From Stenopsyche tienmushanensis (lineage: Eukaryota; Arthropoda; Insecta; Trichoptera; Stenopsychidae): 64,000 bases of DNA. The notes beneath the pieces are model-generated. The model was not told the origin of the DNA, did not search any database, and saw only the letters and a program-made list of their open reading frames with translations. The stretch lies in assembly GCA_008973525.1 (NCBI GenBank), contig WACJ01000387.1:186001-250000 (forward strand), in the 5' to 3' direction. Shown one piece after another: positions 12,496 to 25,202 of the stretch. Each line of letters starts with the position of its first letter. Position 1 is the stretch's first letter. The position numbers and the translations under genes were made by a program.

Positions 12496-12863
12496 CTGAA
12501 AAGAAAAAGAAAAACAATGTTAATGATATAATTTCATATACATAATCAAAAATATATCCAGATTAAATGTCGTTATTTCAATGAAATGAAGCGATTTATC
12601 AAAGTATTCTTGTATATATTTTTAAAAATATATCAGAATAAATAATCATAAAACGACATCATTTAGATTTAATCTTCATTTATAAAAAGTTGCTTGAATT
12701 GAAATATAAAATAATACTAAAATATTACCAAAGAACGAAATTTTCGATACAAAAATACAAAATAGAAGTTATTTATTTAATTAAAATCCATATAGTTTGT
12801 ATTAAAATTTCATAATAGTAAAATCAGTAAACTCACACATTTACAAAACATAAACAATACAAA

Positions 12864-13024
12864 TCTAATATATAAAAAGAATCTTTGTATGTTCGTATTT
12901 AATGCGCTGCCATATCGTTCATCCAATTACGATAAAACTTTGTCAACTTATTTTTTACACTTGCTGAAATAACATAGGCATAGTAAAAATATTATTTGTG
13001 TACGCAATTTGTTATGCAAGACGT
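12864..13024 (+). repeat. dispersed repeat family A, copy 2
   Basis: This copy starts tctaatatataaaaag and matches copy 1 (5794-5953) along its length, including cgtatttaatgcgctgcc, tcgttcatccaatt and gttatgcaagac. It sits about 370 bp upstream of the proposed 5' exon of the ERICH2-like gene. No coding capacity is visible. Confidence 0.65.
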
Positions 13025-13624
13025 TAACCGTATGCCCTATGTTGGCGCATATTGGTCTGGGGAATTGCTAAGGTAAATAAAGCACTACAACCGTCGATTT
13101 GTTATGTTAAAAATAAACAAATGAATAATTATTGTATTTTTAAATAAAGCGAGTACCCGGCAAGATTTGCAATGCCTAACATTGCAAAAGTTCAAATACC
13201 TTAGAGCTATCTTTATTGAGAAGAAATTGATGAATAACGAAATAAACTCCAGGATTCAACTCCAATAATCGATTCAATAACTCTGATAATCGGTGCTATC
13301 ATGGTCTGAAAAATATATTAGGGAATAAATCACTGTCGGCGAAAATTTGAAATAAAATTTACTTTGCAGTCCAATGAATACTCAAAATTGGCGTGCCTAT
13401 AATTCTTCTTCGAAATATAAATCCACCACGACATGTAGCAACGGTACCATGCTTTAAGTGAAAAAAATGATGAATAATATCATCGAAGCTACAGTTTTGA
13501 ATGAAAAAATTCAAGAAGAAAATGTTGTGTCCCAATGACTCCTACTGAAATTCTATTTGAATAGAAATGTGAGCAGTTTTTGGTACGAGCACCAACAAAG
13601 CAGGAACACACAGGGTATGCGTGC

Positions 13625-13660
13625 ATGCTTCTCACATGGATAGCTGTATGTGAGAAGCAT
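13625..13660. repeat. short perfect hairpin (13-bp stem, 10-nt loop)
   Basis: atgcttctcacat at 13625-13637 is followed by its exact reverse complement at 13648-13660. The loop contains tagctg, which recurs just after the stem. It lies just upstream of the Penelope-like fragment. Confidence 0.5.
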
Positions 13661-13794
13661 AGCTGTATTTATTACCAGACGGTACGCACCACGCGGAAAA
13701 ATATTGCGTTTCCAAAAGCATTTCATTAGCACGGCATAAGCATAATCTACGACACGGGAAAAATGTAGGAAGATTCCTGTCCAATAAAAATAAC

Positions 13795-14110
13795 AAAGTG
13801 AAAAATGAAAATAAGGGGACTTATGAGATCGAATGCGCAGTCTGTATCATGTCGTATATTGAACAAACCAGTAAACATATCGCTCACAGGGTGATAGAAC
13901 ATTAGAAGGCAGTCTTGCAATTGGATTACAAATCGGCGGCTTACTTGATAAATTAAAATTTTGCCACGTGTTGTTTTATCAAGAGTTCGCCAAAAAATTC
14001 GATACAAAATCATTTTTGATTGTTCGCTCTTGAATTTGAGCTGACAAATTTGATATTGAAAAATGTGGTTTCTCATAAAGATAATTAAGAAATTCTTTGG
14101 ATCGGTTGAG
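13795..14110 (+). mobile_element. Penelope-like element fragment, GIY-YIG endonuclease region
   Basis: The plus strand reads KGTYEIECAVCIMSYIEQTS from 13813, then HIAHRVIEH near 13875-13902, and after a stop continues with KSAAY, LALEFEL-like and VVSHKDN pieces up to about 14100. This is the layout of the GIY-YIG endonuclease domain at the end of Penelope-like retroelements: GxY...YIG, CxxC-like cysteines, an R..EH helix, and a later SA motif. The conserved Gly of YIG is Glu here and stops interrupt the frame, so it is a dead fragment. A 123-codon minus-strand frame over the same bases is a shadow. Confidence 0.6.
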
Positions 14111-17100
14111 TAACCCATTTTTCATTGGAATGTGAGATATTACAATAGTATCCTTTGGAGTGTAGATTCCTCAAAATCAGGGCTCGAATTGGATTAGGTC
14201 AAACCAACACGGAGCGCCGGTTCGTTAAATCTTCAAAAAAGGAATTTAATTAAATTAAGGATTTAAAATTACGTTCTTATTCAATTCACAAAAAAAAAAA
14301 AATAGATTGGCATGCAAAAATAATTTCCAATTTATAACAATTCCTTTTGTTTAATTGGTCCCTTTTTATATTATCCTTTATTCTAATTCCTTGCTATCAA
14401 TCGATTTTCACATTTATAATTTGAGGGTTTCAGAAAGTTTTTTGTTCAGATCAAGTTTAAAAACAGCAAAATACATTAGAGTTTGTAAAAAAATCTAAGA
14501 ATCGAGAAATGAGAATTGAATTAAAAAGATTTGATGTATTTTAGCATTTTAAATAACGATTGTCAAAATTTTATTTATGTTTCAGGAATATTAATATCAT
14601 AAGAAACGAACCCAATTTTCATATTCAAAGACTCGATTTATAAATTGACTCGGATAACCAATTCATCGCGAAAACTGAGAAAAAACTATAACATATAGGG
14701 TATTTCAATACGAACGCTCAACATTTGTTAAATTATAACGGCCATTTAATTAAAGAAATATATATACATTTTATTTTAAATTATTTAATAGTATATGGCA
14801 AATTATCATGGAAGATTAGAGTATTGAATAATGTTTGTAAATTATCAAATTTTCGTTTCGCCAAAATATCATCTTCTTCTGATTCAAAACTGGCATTGCC
14901 ATATCCGTCAAGCAAAACCGCGGCGAAAATTTGAATGATGTTATATTCCATACTTAATGCCATAAAATGTTCGTTCAAATAGGAAAAAAAATGAGGTGTA
15001 TATCTCACACATAACTTGCATTATTTGCATTTAAAAATCGAGCGTCCTTATTGTAGAAACCCCATGCAAGGAAATTCTTATCTAAAATATTGCCTCAATT
15101 TTGAGCCGTGTCTGTTGGGCTGTTTACAGAGTTTATCAAGATTGTCAGGCTCTCAGTGCCATGATAATCGCAGTAATCTCCCATTTAGGCTGGGCTTAAT
15201 TATAGTATTCGTTCTCGGGTGCGAAACCCATTTCCGCCAAACTCAGGAAATACATTTCAGAATTTTCCTCAACAAATAGGCGCGAACTGGCGAAAACAAT
15301 CCATCAACTGTCGATAAGGGTTACATTTATCTCTGATTTTACGCGAATCGCATTAATATTTTCGGGCTCAGAGCAGCGACGAACTATAATCGTGTCAATA
15401 TCAATTAAAATTGTTTGCGAATTCGTATAAATTCGGCCAAATCGGAGAATTATTCAACAAAATTTGAAAACGTCGATTGAAATCATCGTCATTGTGTATT
15501 TAACTTTAGGTGTGGTTAAATAAAATACTACTACGCTTGACTCTGAGACTTTATTTGAGAATAACGTGGATATTAAATTCATGTTTTTCAAGGGAAATAA
15601 ACTCCACTGGGGAGTGTTTAATACACTCGGTTACGCATTCCGTTTTTACCCTTAAAATTACAGGTCCAATTTTTTCGCGAGTGCAAATTATTCATGGATA
15701 TTTTTTATTACATCGCATAAGCAAACGAACGATGTCACATTTGATACAATATGCTTTGATTCAAACGTAAATATTTTGTCGTCGCATTGAAGCATAGTTG
15801 TAACATCTTAGAATCGGCCCTTTTTCCAAAGAATGTTGATCTTGAGAATTTCCTTTTCGATACGCTCGAGATAATATTGATAGGGAAAATTGGTTTGAAG
15901 CCTTCGACGAATGTTTGCAGATGTTATTTTTCGACTTTTGATGTCCGAACAAAGGGTCGCGGAAAGACTTTTCCGAGACTCGTCGCGTTTCCTTACATTT
16001 GTTGAATCTATCCGGGCCTGGAAAATTCTTTTGTCGCACTACAAAGGCATTTCCTTTCTCACGAGAACATTTTCAGTGACGAGAAAGAGGGAGGGTTAAA
16101 CACTGCTGAAAAGCTGTCCATAAATTTTCTACTTCCTTTCCCTTCTGACGCCATTCACGGCTAGTTTATGTGACAGGCAACTGGAAGGTCTGGTTTCGTA
16201 ATTAACAACCATCGAGTTAAGGTGCTAATTCACTTTCTTCCAGAGCTGATAACTCTCAAACCGCACACAAGGTCTGCCAACAAAGAAAATTCAATTTTCT
16301 AGCGGCGCGTTTATAAAGATAATATAAAAACTTAATAGATAAGACCATATCCACCTTTGGTATGTATTACTATAATGCTTATCTTTGGCATCGTCTGTAA
16401 CAATTTAATTAAACGATCACTTGATAAGTCTTTCCAGCACGTTTATAGATTACTCCAGAATATATTAGCATGAGTAGATGTTTCACTTTTTGATGGATTT
16501 CATCCTACAATAGCTCAATTGGAGACAATTATATAAGTATATTTAGGATCCTTATTTTGCCGAAATATGAAATTTCGCCCTAATATCCGAAGACCTTAAT
16601 ATACTACATTTTCTTGACAAATTTCCGAGTAAGCCCTTTCTATTTAATTTTCCATCGATTTTTATTAAATCCTCAATATTTTCATATCATAACATTTCCA
16701 TCTCCATGTTCCAATTCTGTTTGGGGAATAAAAAGTCACACACGTCCATACAAAACTATACGAATTTAAAGCGACTCTTCATTGTAAACACAGACACAAG
16801 ATCATCTGCTTTTATTCAATTATTCGTCCAACTGAAGAGCTGTAAGATGACGATTTATTTTTTAACCATAATATAATAAAGCTATCTTTCACATTTATAG
16901 TAGATTTTGGATGGTCCGGTCTTTTCCTGTCCTCTAAAGTCACATTCGCCTGATATCGCCTTTAAAAAAATCGCCTTTTAAGTTTCAAAATGTATCAAAA
17001 TAGTCAACAAAAAAAAATTATTGCGTTTTTTTTTTGCAATTTGGAATTATAAGAGATTGTATAACAGTTGGTGATAATGACTTTCTGATTTCTTTATATT

Positions 17101-19139
17101 TTCTTCCGTTTGTAATAATGTTCAAGTGCATATTATGAGATATTGTTAAGTAGAAGAATTCTAGTATTAAAATTATGTTAAAAGAAATTATTTGTAATGG
17201 TAAATTGTTGTTTTTACATTAAGCTCGATAGTATGTAAAATGGATGTAATCCCTTCCTGTGAATGGATATTAAAGAGGTCCATAGTTCTGCAGTAGACTG
17301 TTTGTGGCTGCACTATAATGATTATATCACCATTTACATCTTAATCATAATGATAATTATATTACTGAAAAGAGGTAAAGTCAGTAAATACACGTATTGG
17401 TTTAGACAGGAGTCACAGCGTCTTATAAAAATACCTATTTAAAGTGTGTCGATCTATATAATATTATTCTCCAGGATTACTTTGACTTTCCTGTGCGGAG
17501 TTTGTTGAACCTGGATTTGAGAATCCTATCGATCGAGAACATTAAATATTTGGAACTAAACATGAATTTATATTCAAGTTACGATTCCAAAAAGGGCGAA
17601 TAATTGACTGTAATAAATAAACTAGGTATTCGAGACTGCTCTTAAAATGTTAATAGACTTCGGATCGAGTTTAATTATGCAAATTGCCATCTGATACTAC
17701 AATCCTTGTATTGGAAAAACGCACAATAAATGGTATAAATTTAGCAGGATATCGGTGGAGATTTCACATCCATCAAATCCCGATTATGTCCAAACTTTTA
17801 ACTGAGGTATTTCGACTCACAGATGTAAAAGCTTTCAGCTTAGAGTCGTCTGAAAATCGCACAAGTTTAAATATTATTAGGGAACAATTATAGCCATTGA
17901 AATGATTAAATCGCATAAATTAAGCCTCTCAAAACTTCATCCGCTGACGGCTTTAATTAATAACATGATATTAAATTCGTTTCATTGTATGAACAGATCT
18001 TTGAATACATTTTAAACAATATAAAAGTGCTTCAATTTTACTGATATACAATACAACTGATATACAAATCTTCCCTTAAAGGCTTATAATATACAGTCGA
18101 AAACGGTTATAATAAGCGTCGATGGATAAAAATAACTCTTATAATTTTTCATGCTTTGGCATAGTTTTTTCGAAAAAATCAGCAATAGAAATTGATTGAA
18201 TCATATGGATGAAACCGATGAAGAATTTAGAGATGACTCAATTTTAGGCTTTATTCATCCAAATTTTGGTTATGAGTGATGGAAGTGAAGCATTTGAGAA
18301 TATTGGCTTAAAAACATCATGCTTTGATACTGTTTTTACTGTGATTTTCACATGTTATGATGTGAAATAAGTAAGCAATAAAGAAAAAATGATTTTTCTT
18401 ATATTATATGCAGCTCATGATATCCAATCGTAATATTTTTCAGCTCACGTTAGGGTTTTAAGGCTCGTTCAGAATTTTTCGAATCAATTGCAAAGTGGAA
18501 GATCTTCTAGAGTTTATATAGTTAAGTGGATAGGCTTTTCTTTCCATTCACAATCAATTTTTGAATCATCTGCGCCGCATAATTCAAAAAAGTGACTCCA
18601 GTGTTTCATATTTTCATATTGAAACCATCCATAAATACACATAATGTATTGAATCACATCTACAGAACTATAATTTTTTCATAGATTGCTCTGATTTATA
18701 TTACTTTGAATAAATAGCTACAATTAAGTTTGTTTCAGATTAATTTTCAGCGAAAATGTAGAGAGTCACTGTGCACACAATACAATTAATTGTTTCAATT
18801 ATACCGCAATATGCGGAAATAATTGGCAAACAGAGAGTGCTGTGATAATTGGCGCAATGTGTAATTGCCACAATTGAATAAATATGTGGACTTGAACTAT
18901 TTACGAAGTGATTTTTTAAATCACTCCATAATAAATATCGTCGATATCATCAGAAACGCTCTCATTTTATACAACTCAACAAATAATTGGTGGAATTGAG
19001 AAGTAATATTGCATGAAAAATAAAAAGATAGTGGTTCAATATTGAGATGAAGCAATGAATAGAAAAATGCAACGATTAAGGGATAATTGAAACATTCTAT
19101 GTTCCAATCTTGACAAAAAAGCCATTGAGGCATATAAAA
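14111..19139. other. gene-poor stretch with a GC-richer island (about 15100-16320)
   Basis: Most of this block is AT-rich and uninformative. From about 15100 to 16320 GC content rises, with several short overlapping frames on both strands (for example 15016-15279, 15761-16039, 15911-16099). None has a recognisable motif, and open frames on both strands at once suggest composition rather than coding. The island may be conserved regulatory sequence. A 75-codon minus-strand frame at 14781-15008 has an acidic stretch (SFESEEDDILAKRKF) but no identity. At 18094 a tacagtcgaaaacggttata block looks like a pogo-type terminus without a visible partner. Confidence 0.4.
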
Positions 19140-19590
19140 TGATCAACGATCTTTATGGAGAAGTGTTTGAATCCGATATGTGTCAAAGAGCTTAAATCTG
19201 GAAATAGAAACTTGAAAGATGCACTAAGATGGGATAAAATCTCATATGGTCTGATATAAGCCAAAGTATTGCAAAACTATAATATTCATTTTAAACTTGA
19301 ATGAAATGAATGAAACATAGTACATGACCATAATGGACATCTTATAGATTGAGAACAGTGGATGAACACATGCAATTATTAATTATCAAGATATATCAAT
19401 TTCTCGATTATATTGTAATTGGGGACGAATAAAGGGTAGTTTGTAATATTTTTAAATTCATCCATTCCAACCCCCAATTTCGACTTAAGATACTGGTTAC
19501 TTTATTTGGTTAGTGTGTTTGGAATCATCAATTTTAATCATATAATACCATCTTGGTAGAAGTTGATTGAATATTACAAAATTTTCAGAA
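19140..19590 (+). mobile_element. mariner transposase relic
   Basis: The plus strand carries, in changing frames, KSGNRNLKDALRWDK near 19195-19240 (the mariner FKSGNFDLEDKxRSGRP block) and QFLDYIVIGDE near 19395-19430 (the ...IVTGDEKW block with the first catalytic Asp). It then continues with a downstream segment ending in LKILVTLFG and CVWNHQF near 19480-19530. The GDE is followed directly by a stop, and the DNAxPH and PDLAPSD blocks were not found, so the copy is truncated. Confidence 0.65.
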
Positions 19591-21950
19591 ATAAAAAAAA
19601 ATGATGACAAATGTAAAGAAAAGATGACATATAATTATTAAAAGTAAAAGATATTACTTTTTAGAATATACTTGTATTTAAACTTATTGTCGGTAGTATA
19701 CATGTAATTTTGTGGCTTATTTTATCAGATCTTTTTTAGTCTACCATTCAACGGTGTTTATCGTGTTTTTCTATTAAAATCAATGAAGTGTATTTATGGA
19801 TTACTAAATAAAAAAGGGTAGAAATTAAGTGTGCCTGGAATAATAAACGAGACGTCACATTTGAATGTCGCAAAAAAAATATTTTTGGCTGATGGACGCA
19901 TTGTAACATGTGATCGTCGTGAATTATTTTTGTCTCATTATCTTTAACGAGGGTTGAGGTATCAAAGTAAAATGTCAAATGTCATCAAAGTGCGACGAGA
20001 TCATGGAGCAAAGTTGCCACCTTCGGAGCGCCACAATCTCCCTTTCGCGCTCTAAAATGTATAACGCTATCAATTTTCTATTACGCACGCAACCGAGATA
20101 CGGAGTGTATTCAAAAGGCCTCTTCAACGTATAACTCTTCTCGCAAACATATGAGAAAAGTATCCGCAGCCATTTTGAACGACGACAAAAGGCATTTTTA
20201 AAAGGGTAATCCGATTCGTCGCACTCGTCTCGGAGCATAAAATGATCGTCAAGCACACCGTGAATAGTTAAGAATATCAGAAAAGTAGGCTGTTTATTCA
20301 AATATTCGAAAATGTCAGCTACAATTTCGTATGACATAACTGCCAATTTGAAATTCAAATGTCAAATAGGAATGGATTTATTTTATAGGTTATGTGAAGC
20401 TTGAAATATTTGACATATTTGGTCATAATAATCTAAATGTGGAGCATTATAAATTAGCCGCAAGAAGTCGACTTTGAACGTGGAAAAATTTCGTGTTTAA
20501 TCCGGAATCATCTCATTTTGTCGTTCGCTTTATTCGGCGGTTTCATCTCTTTTATTGCGAAATTCACGGCAGCCGTTTTCTATGGAACGGCAGGCTTCCG
20601 CCATTTAATTTGCCCGCAAAAGGTTGCTCAGCGACACTTAAACGAAATGTCAAGCGTGTAAAAAGCACAACTATTCAATGATGAATTTTAAAAATAGCAA
20701 TATTATTCCGCAGATGATGTAACCTTTAACATGCAAAATGTCAACACGGGGAATATAAATTTATTGAAATGTAGCTATTCACAATGTTATCCAATTTGGA
20801 GAATCTTGTTATTAATACATTTTTTTTTGTATACGAAAGCAATAAATAATTTAAACGCTAGAGCTAATTTTACACAAGAGAGCCTACAATGCCGGGAGCT
20901 TCAGTTAATGGGTGACCCAATTTTGATAAATGATGCATAAAATGAACGTTGAAAATATGCCAGCTAAGGCTAAAACATACGAGCAAAAACCATATTAGAA
21001 TTCCACATGATATCACAATGGGTGAAAGATTAATAATTCAAACATTTTCATTGAGAGGTTAAACCATAAGATATTATATATTCGTATATTTACCTCAAAA
21101 AATGTAATTTAAAATGTCAAGATATTTTCAACACTTGAAACTAAATAAAGCAGGGAAATTGTGAAGTTTCTCATTTGTTAACTTCCAGGCTCAACTGATG
21201 AGGAAATGAAGCTTAGCGAGGAAGTATAAAACTTCTACAATTTAGAATTGCAGTAACACTTAGTTTTGCGTATATATTGTGAAAGCGTAGCATATTGTAG
21301 GGGAAAATTTTACAACACTAGGCGATAGAGAATCCGCTATTAAGGTTTTAGATAAATAAATCAACAAGATATATTAATTTTGAAGCTACCAATGTATATT
21401 TTAAAAATAATTACACAATAAAAGTATTGTTTATAAATCGAAGAACATACACGCTACGCTCTAATTTAAATCAACTTTTCTATCAGATCCGCCTCAGCGT
21501 GTAACAAGTTTAATAATTAACCAAGCTCAATAAATGAACCCTGACACTGTTGATAGCACACAATATTCGTTCATTTCTTTAGAATATTTCTTAATGTTTA
21601 ATTTGCATGATATCTGTTGTTCAGCTATTTTTGCCTATTAATGTGTTGCGAAAATAAAACGACAGGGTTACCGTGCAAGCCTGCCAGTTTACTTTTGAAA
21701 GAATGGATTTCGCAACGGAGTTTTCGGCTAATGACACCACTCCAGAACAATTAAAGGGGAATAACAAAATTGATCAAGGTTAAGAATTATGCGAGTATCT
21801 TAATTATCAAAACAAACGCCTGCTCTCAAGACAACACGAACGAAGGCCGTCTTAAATTTGTAGAAACGGTTAAAAGATTCTTTAGAATACGATTATTTAT
21901 TGAATATTAAGTATGCACATTTGCGAGTTTCTAAATTTAAAAAAATATAT
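19591..21950. other. gene-poor stretch with a GC-richer island (about 19980-20680)
   Basis: The island at 19980-20680 contains a 127-codon ATG-initiated minus-strand frame (20358-19975) that begins MNFKLAVMSYEIVADIF. It matches no family I know and lacks poly(A) or splice context. I regard it as unproven. The remainder is AT-rich with no clear element. Confidence 0.35.
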
Positions 21951-21964
21951 ATATTGAGAATATT

Positions 21965-22250
21965 TAGACGTGTAGGGGTACCTTTACGGTACGACCTTAC
22001 CTTGAGACGCAAGACACCCGTCTCTGTTTTACGATTTCCGGTCCGATAGGGTTAATCAAGCATTTATTATATTTATTGTTTATATTATGTCTCTATTCAA
22101 GGGCGTATATTTGGTGTTCTTCTTGTCCTTGTTTTCTTGGGGATTTCTCTATCGACTATGCAAGAGATAGCGATAGATAGCATTTAGTAATTGTTTTTCA
22201 AATCATTTTTCTTTTTTAAACCGCACTTGCAAATAAAAATTATTATTATT
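21965..22250 (+). repeat. possible LTR-like or other repeat debris
   Basis: This block starts gtgtaggggtaccttta, has a GC-richer first 80 bases and ends in an aataaaa signal near 22235. That resembles the U3-R-U5 layout of a solo LTR. I see no second copy, no target duplication and no primer-binding site, so the call is weak. Confidence 0.2.
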
Positions 22251-22631
22251 GACATCCAGTAACACTTTTATAGATGTGATAGGGCAAATTGGTCTGAACG
22301 TCACGAATAGTGAAACTCAAAGCGGCAATTGGTCGAAAAGAAAGGGAGAATCGTTTATAGTGTATCTGCGTCCGTCGCATACCCATAGAAAAACGCTACG
22401 CGCATGCGCTGCGCCGACTCTACTGTGTGTACGTAACATAAAGCAACCACAACACCAATAGCATATTTTATACAACAGAGTGCAAATTTTTCAAAAAATA
22501 ATGTATTAAACCTACTTTTCACAGAACTAAGAATTTTCCCTTCTCGTTTATAATTTTTTTAAAATTATATGTGTAAGTATTTAATAATAATGGCAGATTT
22601 AAGATATGTCGGCCAAAAGTAACAATGGAAA

Positions 22632-22980
22632 CTGTTGAGACACGCCGCAATTCGACAAACGTTTTGCAAGGCAGTGTCGGATTATCCAATTTGTCGGACT
22701 ATAGAGCACTGCCCCCGACCCATTGTAGTTCGAAACGTTTTGGAAAGGAATATATGTAATCCGAAAAATTATGAATTGATAATACAAGATATATACTAAA
22801 ACATCATTATTTTAAATGTCGTACTCACTTGCCAACTTATAAAAATATTCATTTGGATTTAGGCGGTCCAAAATCACAATATTGCATTTTTTAGATTTAC
22901 TAAGCTTTATCGTACATATGTACTATACTTGTATTGGTATGTCGGATTAAACCGGGGCCGGATTATCGTGGTTCTGTTGT
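22632..22980 (-). mobile_element. pogo/Tigger-derived element, copy A
   Basis: It shares with copies B, C and D the terminal block of the form cagcagaccc...taatccgac, the internal gtcggactatagag and aacgttttg segments, and a gtacatatgtac palindrome at 22912-22923. Both ends are degenerate. On the minus strand the transposase remnant is reduced to a few codons around KLASEYD, so most of the coding part has been lost. Length is about 350 bp. Confidence 0.7.
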
Positions 22981-23888
22981 TTATTTCAATAAGCTTTATT
23001 ATAGAATTTGACCAGAGGCATAACAGAATGTATGACTCAATTTTAAAAATATTATGAAAGATTTTTGCTATAAAAACAACCGCAGCAAAGCGAACAATCA
23101 AAAAATATATAATTAAAACGTCCATTAAGAGGTCCATAGAATTTATTTGTTTTGTGAACGAAAAAACGAGGACAGAAACATTTTTAAATTAACTCCCAGC
23201 GTAACTGACGAGTTTCAATATGGAAATGAAAATGGAGTTTTTCGCCTCGGTTTGACATTTCTTTTTTCCACGGGGATGCTTTTTAATTATATGACCACCC
23301 GATGTTTATTCATAAAGTCGACGTCAAAGTCTGCAGACTCCCCCCCGTAATTAATATTATATTAAATTTTCAGCATCCCAGCAAGTCTATCTCATGTGTG
23401 TTGTCTCGTGTAAACTTTTTAAGTAGGCAGTAAAAAGTGACGAGATTATAAGGCTAATGAGTGCACGCTTGTGCTTACATTTATACGCACAAACAGTACG
23501 CTTTTTTATGACGGACGAGAAAATTGAGCAATTTTATATGGGTAGCATAGATGGTGTTGTCTATATACACTACATATTTATGTGAAAATGTTCCAGTGCC
23601 GATGGTTAGTTTCTAATTAACAGGCTTTTCAGAAAAGTGACGTAATAAAATCTGAAATACATGTTTAAGTAGAAATACATCATCGCGTAATAAGGTTTCG
23701 ATGCAAAAAATATAAGAGAGTCTTGACCTAATAATGCTGGAAAATCACGACACAGCAAAAGATAGCGCCATTCTTTACAGTGAAGACTCTCAATACAAAA
23801 GAAGTGATTGAAAATTAAAAAGTGTGATTTTAAAATTACATTTTGTTTGTGTATTTTATTTGCGTTGAATAAATTATAAAATATATTA

Positions 23889-24565
23889 AAGTATAGTACA
23901 TATGTACGGAAAGCTTCGTTGATGTAGAATTGCAAAAATGTGATTGTGAACCGCCTAAATCCTAATTAATCTTTTTGTAAGTTTGCAAGTAAGTACGGTA
24001 TAGGACGATCCACGATTTATGATACAAAAAAGAAGCGCGAGATCATTCAAAAGTTCACCTCCACCATTGATTGTGGGTCAGGCAAACATCCAAACGTAGA
24101 GGAAGCTCTGTATATGTGGTTCCTTCAAAAAAGTAACAGGTATACATCTATTTCTAGGTCCATATTGGCCATGAAAGCAAAGTAGTTTTACAAGGAGATA
24201 ACAAAAAAGAAAACTTTGTAGCTTACTAAAATCGCCATGGAATACGTTTCATGACGGTAATCCGGTTTATATTTGTTATAAATGCTATGGCTATTGTGTT
24301 TATGACGTTAATTCTATAATATGAAACCTTTATACACTTGGGCCTTCTATAACACGGATTTGTATTACACGACGTTTTTGCGGAATCACATAAATGTGTC
24401 ATACGAGGCCCGAGTGTATCTATGCCCTATGCACATCTACAAATACTCTTTTCCAAAAAGTTCCGGACTATAAGAGGGTTGAGGGCAGTACTCTATAGTC
24501 CGACAAGTTGGACGATCCGACACCGACTTGCAAAACGTTTGTCGGATTACCGCGGGTCTATTATA
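23889..24565 (+). mobile_element. pogo/Tigger-derived element, copy B, with CENP-B-type HTH remnant
   Basis: The right terminus reads gtcggattaccgcgggtcta up to about 24563. The left end is truncated just before the gtacatatgtac palindrome at 23896-23907. Between them the plus strand encodes FASKYGIGRSTIYDTKKK near 23975-24035 and then HPNVEEALYMWFLQKSNRYT and SISRSILAMKAK near 24085-24185. These match the two helix-turn-helix (Psq/CENP-B) DNA-binding domains of Tigger/Jerky transposases (ALYxWFxQxRxxxxPISGPxLxxKA). The catalytic DDE domain is absent. Confidence 0.8.
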
Positions 24566-25009
24566 ACACGATGGTGACCAATCTTTTTCATAACAAGCGC
24601 CATTTTTTTTAAATATGGTATACAATTCAAGCATCCTTTCTTTTTCTTACGTTCATGGTTAGGTGTTGGGAAATTGATTTTTTTAGATTTTTTATTAGGA
24701 GGTTTTTGATTAGGTTTTTGTTAGAGGAGGAAAAGTAATAAATCAAACACGACATATGTATTTTTTGCAATTTTCTTGGTTCTGGAAAATGCTGGCACAA
24801 TAAATAAAACATGTCAGAATCATTTTGATCTGAAAAAAGTTCATCAAATTATTTTTTTAACATTTTAACCACTAGTGATATTAGAGATATTATACATTGC
24901 GTAAAAAGTTGTCTTATTTATATATTTTATTGCCATTTGCTTTCCTTCTCCTTGTACAAATGCCTAACTGGGTCATACCACTTATGTCTGTTGATTCAAC
25001 TAAAGAAAA

Positions 25010-25202
25010 AGGAGAGATCTTCTAATTACTGAGATATATCCTTTGAGAGTTTCTCTAAACGTCTCGTGACAGCTTGCCTTGATATAGAAATTACATCCGC
25101 CTTCTTTGCAATATCTGAAATCTATTGTTAAATTGTGTTTTATTTACACTATTTAAAAAAAATCTCAAAAATGCGCATGAACTTTTGGACTGACCTGATA
25201 TA
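25010..25202 (-). mobile_element. mariner-type 5' end fragment with terminal repeat
   Basis: On the minus strand the element starts near 25202 with tatatcaggtcagtccaaaa and gttcatgcgcattttt, a terminus typical of one mariner lineage. About 90 bp in, it reads DIAKKADVISISRQAVTRRL and EKLSKD, a helix-turn-helix of the kind found before the PHEL linker in mariner transposases. A stop follows and no catalytic region is recognisable, so this is a truncated 5' piece. Confidence 0.55.

Noticed and set aside
13310..13460. Possible exon on the minus strand (HGTVATCRGGFIFRRR)
   Set aside because: Considered as a FLYWCH-type zinc finger, but the required Trp/Cys/His pattern is absent.
13747..14118. 123-codon minus-strand frame
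   Set aside because: It is antisense to the GIY-YIG remnant read on the plus strand.
18200..18290. Acidic peptide MDETDEEFRDDSILGF next to a pogo-like terminus
   Set aside because: Resembles a Tigger C-terminal tail, but it lies just inside what would be the 5' end, so position and orientation do not fit.
19975..20358. 127-codon minus-strand frame with ATG
   Set aside because: No known domain, no poly(A) or splice signals; it lies in a GC-richer island where long chance frames are expected.
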